Below are positions 16,601 through 25,400 of a stretch of DNA of 38,828 nt, one piece after another. Position numbers and translations under genes: made by a program. Positions within the stretch are counted from its first letter, which is position 1. Each line of letters begins with the position of its first letter. Source of the stretch: Parachlorella kessleri (taxonomy: Eukaryota; Chlorophyta; Trebouxiophyceae; Chlorellales; Chlorellaceae); the NCBI GenBank assembly GCA_001598975.1, contig BBXU01000334.1, positions 1 through 38,828 of the forward strand. The letters are read 5' to 3'. The notes below the pieces were generated by a model, which saw only the letters and a list, made by a program, of their open reading frames with translations, was not told the origin of the DNA and did no database searches.

Positions 16601-19600
16601 AGGCGCCCATTGGGGACCTGCAGCGGCGACGCATGGGCGGGGCAGGTGCGGGTGGTGTGGCAATGACATCGTGACATGTCCCTGAGGACAGGTAGCGCAA
16701 GACACGGTCCGCCGAATAATCACACAACCACCGACCCTTCTTTAGAGGAAGGCTGGGTGACCTGACTCTGCAATGCCACACAACCAAGGCATTGGCGATG
16801 CACACACACAAGACTCTCTCACTGGCAAGCATGACAGCCGCACCCCTGCCACTGGCAGGAAGCAAGAGCAGGCGCACTCCCAGACCCTGGCGAACGAATA
16901 AATCAAAACCCGGCACTGCGAGACAATGCAGCCCACGTGGGATCCCACCGCCAACATGGTCTGTGCGACAGGCCCGGCTGCACCAGGGCCTGGTCATGTT
17001 GGAGAACAAAAAACCTGCCTTGCACGACTGCAAAGGATCGCCAGTAGCCCGGTGGTAACTCCAACCCAGCCCCATGTTGCCCCTGACTAACCTTAGTCAT
17101 GTTGGAGGACAGGAAACTGGACTCGATGAATGTGAAGGTCAGCCAGAAGCAGCCCACAAAGGCTGGGTGCCACTCCCAGCTCATCAGCATCAACAGCGAC
17201 ACCAGAGCGGTGGTGATGAGCTCCACCATGTTCACCGCAAGGCCTGCAGGCAACCCGGCAAGAACCTGGTTCAGGCGTCAATGCATGGGAAGCGTGCTGG
17301 CACGCTACACAGGCGGAGGCGGCAACACTCGGGTGCATTGTGGTTTTCAACAAGCTTGTTCTTCAGCAGCTAAACAGCCTGCGGTATTGCCACAGTTCAC
17401 ATCACTACGCGCAAAGTGAGGGAGACGGAGGGCTGCAACATAGCCGGCCCCAAAGCCCCTCGGCTATAGTACACACTGACTATGGCATCCAGAGCAGGGT
17501 GCAACACACAGTCTGTCCAAGACTTTTTACAGAATGTGGAATGTGCACGCTCACCGTACGCGTTGCCAATCTTGCCCGAGCTCTGGAAGATGAGTACGAC
17601 CGCTACGCAGCCCACCATCAGCAGCCAGTTGACGGTGGGTATGAACACCTGGCCCCGCACATGCACGCTGGTGTGCTTTACCTTGACCCGCGGGAAGCAG
17701 CTCATGGCAACAGCCTGCAGGGAGGGAGAGGGGCAGGCAGGGCCCACGCCCATACAAAACAGTGGAGGCTGCAGCAGTCCGCAGGGACTTAGATTTCTGG
17801 CCGCCACAAGGCTCGCCAAGTTCCAGTGCTGCTGCAGCCGGACAGACCGGAGCAAAGAGTAGCAGTGCATGCATGGTTGAAGGCACGCCCAGGGCTCTGT
17901 GCCGCCTGCACCATTCAGACCCGCCAAACCGAAGCAAGAAGAAAGCAGTGCATGCATGGTCCGAGGCACGGCCCCAGCTCCGCACCTGCTGCACGATGGA
18001 GAAGGCGCCACTTATCAGCGCCTGGCTGGCAATTATGGCGGCGCACGTCGCCAGGACCACCTGCACAGTTAGAAAATCGTGGCCAGGGCTGCTCCAAGAT
18101 GGTGCTCATTCTTAACAGACATTCTTGCAGACCCTGCAGCAACCGTGGGCGCCGTGGCACGGATGCACAGGCTCCTCCTACACTGACGACGCAAACGACC
18201 AGAATAAGTCAACCCACAGCTCTGTGCGCACCGCACCCAGGTAATGGGTAAGTGGATGGCCAGATGAGTGGAAAGACGCATGGCTAGATGGGTGGTTAGA
18301 CGGGTCAAGGGTTGGATGGGTAGATACCTCAACAGATGCACAGCGCGCCTCACCATGGGCCACTTGAGCGAGGAGGGCTGGCTTGCCCAGAAGGCTGCAG
18401 AGGCCGACTCCGGGCTGTGCAGGATGAAGGCGGTCTGCCCAAGGTATGTGAGCACCAGGCACGGGTAGACGACGCACACAAAGCTCAGCTGCAGCGCGCA
18501 AACAACACAAGCACAGCGTGCGGGTTCGGCGTGCTGCGAGGCACTGTTCTTTGCTTGGCGAAGATGGCGGGCAGCAGCAAGCGACCAAGCCTGACATCCC
18601 CAATGAGATACGCCTGGCCACCCAAGCACTCAACAGCCACCCACCCTGCGGGGGCCACTTGGCCCCTGGAGGAGACAACCGCGCCCAAGTCGACTACGGT
18701 GGAAGGCTGCAAAGGCGCCACACTCACCCTGATGGCTGCGGCGCTGAAGTGGCCCATGTCCGCATAGAGTGCCTCCGTACCGGTGATTGCGAGCATGATG
18801 TGACCCAGGTTCTGCCAGGCCCAGTTGGACTGGCCCTGCAGCATAATGCTTGTTGGGTTAGCACAGCATAGCACAGTATGGCCCAGGTTCCGTCTGCCGC
18901 AACTGAAGAATAGTACATGCTGCGGCAACATGTAATACTGAGGTCAACACGCGACAGGTACACTCTCGGTGGCACGAGGAGCACGCCAGGATTTGTCAGG
19001 AGAACCTCATAAGCTTCAGCACAGCACCAAAGTCTTAACCATTCAGGCACTATGTAATCCCACCCAAATCAACCCATCTTTACTGAAAGCGTAGAAAGTG
19101 TAGGTGACAGAGCAGGGTAGGTAAGGGCATATAACATTCAGATAGCCCAGCAATTACAACCCCAGACATCTACAACTGGATCACAATGCCGGAGGATGTC
19201 CGCCTACCGCCCAGAAGTAGTAAAGGTAGTGTGGGGACAGGGCCCGAAAGATGGAGGGGTCATGCTTGAAAATGTTGTAAAGGCCGATGGCGCCGTTGGC
19301 GAGCAGCCAGGTGAGAATGAAGGGCGAGAAGAGGAAGCTGCACAGCACAAGAGGGCGGGTGTGGTGGCAAGTTGGTGGCAAGGCCTTGGCGGGACAGAGT
19401 GCCGCTGAGGTCTACATGTCAGAGGGCTGGTTAGACACACAGACTGCATTTCAACACTGCCAGCCAAGGCGGTGACACTTTCATTGGCACATGCCAAGCC
19501 AAGCGCCGCATGACCTTTGCTCCGACCTTTCAGGGTTATGGGCAGCCCTCACCTAACTCGCTCAGTGCCCCTGGTTTGAAGAATGAAGAGCATAATGATG

Positions 19601-21583
19601 ATGCCGCAGGTGATTCCAAGCACGGCTCCTGCATGGAAGCAAGTGGTTGTAACACCCCCTGGCCCACTATATGCTTGCTTGGACAGTGCTCTACACAGCA
19701 TGCTGGCTATGCCTTTTTCAAGCCTCCTTGAACCCCCGTTCAAGAAATATAATCTGCACTTCAGCTTTACTGCTCAGAACTGAGCAGCCCAAACCTGTCC
19801 AACATAGTGCACTCTGTGCCTTGTCGATACGATGTCGACAGATATAATCTCCTCATAAGCCAGCCACTTAAGCGGCAGTGGGCAGCTTGCGCTGAAACCA
19901 ACTGGCCCCCCACATGTGGCTTTGGGCTGCCCTTACCTTTGGGTATGCCTGCATTGTACTGGATGCCCTCAATGGCGGAGATAACTGAGATGGCGGGGGT
20001 AAGCACCCCATCGCTCATCACCATGCATGCTGCCACCATAACGGTGATGAGTAGCCCCAGCTGTAGCGCGGGCTTGGTCTCGAACCAGCCTGCGCAGGGG
20101 CCATGTCCGGAAGGCTGGCTGCCCTGGCAAAAGGCACTTGTCGGAGGGCTGCTTGACTGAGGCATTCGTGGTCAAACATGGCTGTGAGGAAGAAAAGACA
20201 AGGTCACGTCTTTTGCCGCAGGGCGGGCAAGATGTGCACCACTCCCGGGCAAGCTGCAGAGATGCATACCTTCCCGCCTGGCGGTCAGGCCCCGGTGGCA
20301 CCTTTCAAATCCTTACCACCAGCACCGCTCATGGCCCCAAAACCACTATGCACGTGTGCCGGTACTCACACACCCTGCCGCCTACCTCGCAGCTTGGCTG
20401 CCAGGCGCCGGCGGGGCCGGGGCCCAAGCCTGCCCTCCCTCCCCTCCTCTTGGAGCTTGGACAGCCCCAAGTCTGTGGCATGCACCCGGATGTTGCAGGC
20501 CCGGCAGATGAGAGCATATAGTGCAAAGTCCCCGCCTGCAGTCAAGGACCACAGAAGATGACTGTCTGTCTTGCAGCATCAACAAACAGAAACATAGTAT
20601 TGGAGCTGTGCAGCACTCAGGGCCAGAAGAGGCCCAGCCAGCACACCTCAGCTTATCGCAACCTTCCGTCAGAAAGCGCAGCCACGCATGGACTTCATTA
20701 GCAAGCGTGTGAGGAGGTAACAGTAGCGTAGCCCACTGGAAGCTAGTTAGCCAGGGTTCCAGAGCCCCGGGCAACTAGATTGGACGGCCCACTGGCCAGA
20801 CACTTGCCCGACTCTCTCAGCTTCTTCAGATGCCGTTGAAGGCCAGACAATCAACACTCCCTCAGCCCAATCAGCCCAGAGGCACCGCTGCGGCCCTCAA
20901 GGCCTCACCTTCGCCGTTGTCATCAGCCCTCAGCACAATGAAGATATACTTGACAAGGACCACCATCGTCAGCGCCCAGAAGATCATACAAAAGGTGCCC
21001 AGGATGGTGTTGGGGTCGTCAGCAGGGGCGCCATTAGGGAAAACCGCTGCCATGGTGTAAAGTGGGGAGGTGCCCACGTCTCCGTAGACGACGCCACAGG
21101 TGGAGTATGCAAGTGCGATGAGAGCCCAGCCCCGGGCCTTGCGAACCTGCACCGCAGAAGAAATCCTAGCAACAACGGCTTCAGTGCCATGCACTGATGT
21201 TCTTAACTTTACGTGTGGCTGCGGCGTGTGCCTGTAGCGAGCACCGTCCCCCGCAACCTGGGAGGTGCGATGGCGCGGTGCAAGGGGCCCTACCTCACGG
21301 TTAACTGTTGTCAATGGCTAGCAAGGACAGTATCAGGCCAGTGCTCCCCATTGGTCGTTTCCAGCCATCGTGCCGCACTGCTTCAGGTGGCACTGTGATC
21401 AGAGGCCCTGTCGGCCAACGCGACAAGGTGCATGCACCCGGTGCATCGTGCTCATTACTGTACCACACTGCCACTGCTCCATCTCACCTTCTCCTCATGT
21501 TCGCGTATATGTTCCTCTAAATCAGCGTCCGACTTCCATATGTCGATGGCACTGCTGGCCGAGGCCACTGCTGGAGGTGCCAT
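10667..21583 (-). CDS. KUP/HAK/KT potassium transporter with very long C-terminal tail, 22 exons
   Basis: Exons: 21583-21488, 21146-20909, 20535-20386, 20089-19937, 19628-19553, 19337-19208, 18835-18728, 18488-18354, 18060-17986, 17714-17555, 17243-17092, 16538-16148, 15892-15769, 15498-15402, 15005-14708, 14338-14196, 13750-13695, 13411-12686, 12503-12399, 11995-11868, 11675-11161, 10783-10667; 1390 residues. Family signatures are GVVYGDVGTSPLY, FIVLRADDNGEGG, SDGVLTPAISV, ITGTEALYADMGHFS and YLGQTAFIL. The membrane core spans about 35-517. The family's cytosolic motifs follow (LRSVPLPHIATEERLLI; RYGYMDS), then about 470 residues of Pro/Ser/Ala/Gln-rich sequence, and finally the motifs that close plant KUPs (VAYLLGKSQLRA at about 1335 and GFYAMLANN...GVTYEV at the end). 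The protein imports K+ across plasma or internal membrane. Phases agree at all 21 introns. The acceptor of exon 16 (14338 or a few codons later) is uncertain. Plant members are usually near 800 residues. Confidence 0.92.
11037..11148 (+). repeat. Dispersed repeat, truncated copy in KUP intron 21
   Basis: This 112-bp segment matches 36947-37068 with six substitutions and one missing block of about 10 bp. The shared part includes CGTGGGGCTTCCCCAAGG. The copy is antisense to KUP and ends 12 bp inside the intron, close to the donor of exon 21 (11160). No target-site duplication is visible around this copy, and it lacks the right half of the 36.9-37.3 kb element, so it is a truncated or fragmentary copy. 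Confidence 0.93.
12453..12650. repeat. Echo of KUP exon 19 inside intron 18, with a 16-bp tandem
   Basis: The exon 19 stretch at about 12453-12497 recurs at 12603-12647, 150 bp upstream on the gene strand, at roughly 80% identity (shared CTGCGCCCC and AGGCTGGCAGCTGC). The copy's translation in the exon frame is disrupted. Next to it, 12576-12591 and 12592-12607 are a perfect 16-bp tandem duplication. Confidence 0.85.
16485..16650. repeat. Echo of the KUP exon 12 acceptor inside intron 11
   Basis: 16485-16566 holds the first codons of exon 12 plus its acceptor. A degenerate copy follows at 16572-16650, spaced about 85 bp. Shared blocks include GATGACAAACATGAC, TGGGGACCTGCAG and GCAGGTGCG. The copy keeps a CTGCAG|GTCCCCAA acceptor-like junction on the minus strand, but indels break the reading frame. 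Confidence 0.88.
16993..17120. repeat. Echo of the KUP exon 11 end inside intron 11
   Basis: GTCATGTTGGAGGACAGGAA at 17096 (end of exon 11, minus strand ...SSNMTK) recurs at 16993 as GTCATGTTGGAGAACAAAAA, with about five differences over 25 bp. The copy has lost the donor. The match is short, so this one is weaker than the others. Confidence 0.6.
17849..18000. repeat. Echo of the KUP exon 9 donor inside intron 9
   Basis: About 72 bp covering the last codons of exon 9, its donor and the following intron (17930-18000) recurs at 17849-17920. The shared core is CAGTGCATGCATGGT, followed by a GGCACG block and a CCTGC-GCAC-AT block. On the minus strand the true junction is GTGCAGCAG|GTGCGG; in the copy the GT has become GC (GGTGCAG|GCGG). 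Confidence 0.82.
18241..18328. repeat. Degenerate GATG/GGTG minisatellite-like tract in KUP intron 8
   Basis: A run of loosely repeated units of the type TGGATGG, AGATGAG, AGATGGGTGG and GGATGGGTAG, with no fixed period. It is low-complexity purine-rich intronic DNA. Confidence 0.6.
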
Positions 21584-22403
21584 ACTGAGGCGGTCCAGCT
21601 CTGGGCCCTGGCTACCTTTTCTTTCAAAATTTTTAGGAGGCCAGTTAGGCACAGAGACTTCACAATTTCGCAAGCAAACACTGATGCACCCGACGGCTAG
21701 CAACAAACTCGGCAGGCCACCTTGGCCTTGGACCAGTGATACAAAGTTCTGTTGTCGAAACTGTGAGACACAATGCAAGTCCATAGAACGCGTAGCCGGG
21801 GAGGAAGCAAACCAGCGTTGGAGATGCGGGATCTTCGGATCTTGGATCCAAGCAACAGCTCTTTATCCCTGCCGCATGCTGAATTATGCATGTGGGGCAC
21901 CTAATAGACCCCGCCTGGGAGATAATCAGAAGTGCCGGACGGTGCCTAAGTGCAGAAGAGGGCTCTAGCCGCTAGCTAGGGCTGATGGAGCTAACCTGAT
22001 CAATTACTGGTCCTGAAGGCGTGGAACCGTTGGCAGGGCTGCGTTGCCAATATAAATCTTGAGGGGTAGGTCTTGAGCAAGCAACAGGATACCAAGGGTT
22101 TCGGCTCAGGCGTCCAGCTCTGCCAGTGGGCGGGAGGGGCGCCTCAGCGCCCAAAAGCAGCCAGACTAATCAGCAGCAACCTTTCTCCCACAAAAGGGCG
22201 CACGGCTGCTATTGGGTCTCTACAGTGTATGTTAGATTCTTACCAAAGGCTAACAGCCATATCAAGGCACGGATCCAAGCTGCATGGACCATGGCACACG
22301 AGTAGGTACTCCTGCTGGTGTACACTACGTTTGGACAAGAAACTGAGCAGGATCCAAATTAATCAGGCTGCACAGGAGGTTCTTCCACAACTGGTCCTTG
22401 CAC
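21584..22403. other. Divergent promoter region between KUP and the family X polymerase
   Basis: KUP starts at 21583 (minus) and the polymerase at 22404 (plus), so this 820-bp stretch must contain both promoters and 5' UTRs. Frames in it have no recognisable product. I cannot exclude an extra non-coding first exon on either side. Confidence 0.45.
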
Positions 22404-25400
22404 ATGTCAGCAGCAAAAAAGGCCAAGACCTCAGGACTCCAAGCAGGGTGCTTCACTGGTGTCAAGGTATACTTCAACGTTTCTGCCAATGTCAGACAAG
22501 TAGTTTTCGTACCTGGAAGTCCTGTCTTCCCTGCAAGCATCACATGTTGTCTTAAGGGTAAGGCTGTTGCTGGTGCAGGTGTTTGTGCCAGAAAGGGGGA
22601 TACCCTTCCTCGCCTTCAAGCTCAAGAAATGGCAGGAGAATGTGCCGAAAGCTGGTGGCACTGTGACACAGGTGGGTGGTGCTGCTACTGTTCTGCCACC
22701 TGTTTTGCCTATGCCCCCCTTTCCCAAAGGGAACTGTTGCAGGGATATAACCGTGGAAGCTACTCTCACGGCGTCTTACTTGGACACTGGGCACCAATTG
22801 TTACCCCTGGGACGGGCTGTACTCTTATGATCGAACGAAACACTTATTTTTGCAGAATGCCAGGGACCCTGGCATCACCCACGTGCTGGTGGGGCAAGGA
22901 GGGATCACCTCCCTTCCCAGTCAGTTTCAGCCGAGGCCCACCGCACCCCGTGTAGGGGTGCAAGCACGGCCCAGTGGCAGCACTCAGGCGCGCGGCCGGG
23001 CCGCAGAGGACAAGGCTGACCGGGCTGCACCGCAGGTGGGCTTAGCAGCGGGAGCAGTGGCCAGCCGGTCTGCCTCCCTACGGTCAGCAGGCGGGGCAGA
23101 ACTGGCAAGGAGTGGTGCTGCCAGCTCGCTTGAGGCAGCACCACATGCAGATACCAGCATTGCTGTGGCTTCTCCAGCAGAGGAGAGAGTTGGTGCAGGG
23201 ATCCAGACCATGGCGGGCACTGAGGAGGGCAGAAAGCCTGCTGTGGAGAGTGGGAAGCAGGCGCAGCAGGCCCAGCAGGGCAGCTTAGCTACTGGCCCCA
23301 GGAGCCCTGCTGCCCCCATCACCCCCAAACTGCAGCAGCTGCAAGCTCTGCCGGGAGCAGTGAGGGCGGACGGAGGCGAGGGGCCAGCCTCTCCGCCTGG
23401 CAGCAGCCACATCAAGATGGGCACAACACTTGCTGGGGGCGCGGCGGCATCCGGCCCCATTGCAGCGCAGCGTGATGGGCAGCAGGCAGGGCAGGAAACT
23501 GTAGCATCGAGACCCATAGAAAGGCTGCCAGAGCAGGAAGCATCACCTGTCAAGCAGCCTGCAGCCAAGGAAACTGCGGACCCTGGCGCGCCTGCTAAGC
23601 CTGCTGCGCCCCTGCGCCTGCTAAAGCGCCAACGCTCCCCACAGCACGACAACTTTGGTGATGCTGCGGGACCATATAACAAAGACAGCAAGGGCAGCGC
23701 GGCCCAAAGGGGGGCGGCTGCAAAGGGACCAAAGCTTGTGGATTTCACCTGGCTAGAGCGGTGCCTAGCTGAGAAGCGACTACTGGATGAGTCGCAGTTC
23801 CCGCCGGCGCAGCCCAAGCCCAGGGGCAGTGGCAAGGGCGACAGCGGCGGCTCCAGTAAGTGTGCGACACCCTGGTTAGGTGCATGCTGAGCTTTTGCCA
23901 GGTTGCTGTCAGGTATGAAAACATTTACGTGTAGTAGGTTATCATGCGGTGAAGCCAAGTAGCTTGGGCATATAACTTCACTTCCGGCTTAGCTTGCAGC
24001 ACATGCCTTCCTTTTGAACAGCCTGCCAGGTACCACTTCAAGCGTGGTGGGTCGCCCCTGTCTGAATGCCTGCCTGCCCTGGCGGGTTCACCAAACACCT
24101 CTGCAGGCAGTGCTGAGAGCAGCGACGGTGAGATGAGCTTGGAGGCTCGGCGCAGGCGGCGGTGGCTAGGAGAGTACTGGAAACCGGAGTTTGAGGACAT
24201 GTCGCTTATCCAGCTGGCGCTGCAGGTTAGTCTTGTCAAGCAAACGGACAAGAGCCTGAAACTGACTGTGCCAGTCATCAAGGACAACGTCCCAGTGCTT
24301 TGGGAAGCTGCCATCAACCCAAAGCTTGCAGTTTGCTGTCTGTGGCAGGAATCCGAGTGTGAGGCATGCTGAGTGTGAGGGCGAGTGATAAGTCCAGGGC
24401 CATTGTTTGTCGGCACTGAGGCCTTGGCCTTACACAGCCTGCCACATGGGGGCATCAGCACTTCAGTGTACTGTCCCCTTGTCGCTGCCTGCAGAACATA
24501 TATTCCGAGGAGCGCAGCAAGCGGATTGGGAATGAGCCGCTTGTTCAGGTGAGCCCTTGGTGTCCTTCGTGTGAGTTGGGCTGCAGAATGTGGCATGCGT
24601 GGTTGTGGCTGTAGTTTCTTCTGCAGCTGTGTAAGTTGGAGAGCGGAGTTGCCAGGGCCAGTGGCATGTGGGCCTTTTGCAGTCCGGTCCGCAGGGAAGT
24701 CTTTTTTCTGTGAAGAAGGGGCATGCAACCATCGGTCTTCTGCTGCTGTACTCTTCCATCCCGGGCGATGTGCAGTTACTGCGGGAGCTGGGCAGGTATG
24801 AGAGGGCGCTGATTGAGGACTTCATCCAAGATCCCTCCAAGGGCGGGGAACACGCCGCCAACCACCGGGTGGGTGCTCGAAGGTTACGGTTATCGTGTAC
24901 TGTGATCATGAGTCTGGGTGGGCTGACCCGTAGGGGTAGGCATGTAGGTGACTGCATCACAGTTGGAGTAATAGGTGGCGTGGTCCCTGCTGGGGGCGTT
25001 GGGGTGGGGTGGGGTGGGGTGGGGGGACTAATTCTGTGCTGGTCTGCGTTTGCCCAGCATGCTCAAGGTTGTGCAACAGCCCTGTGGGTGTTCTTTTCCG
25101 TCGCTTCATGGGCAGCCCTCTAAGTTCAGGGCCAGGCACACCTGTCAGTTATGACATGGTGGATCTCTCCATGCCTGCCCCGCAAGGAACTTACTGCCCA
25201 GTGCGCCGTGCCCGTCGTGTCATGCAGTCCCTGCGCTATGCACGGGCTGCCTCTGTGGTGCGTGGCTGTGCCTACAAGCTGGAGCCGCCAGTGCACCCAG
25301 GCCAGCTGCCGTTTGTTGGGGACGCCACCGCCCGACAAATCGATGACATACTGGCTACCGGCACCTGTCAGACACTGGACCTGTTCAGGCAGGTGGCTGC

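Noticed and set aside
22984..23958. A 324-residue minus-strand open frame opposite polymerase exon 3
   Set aside because: It is a shadow of the long GC-rich low-complexity exon on the plus strand. The plus frame has the BRCT motifs and correct phases.
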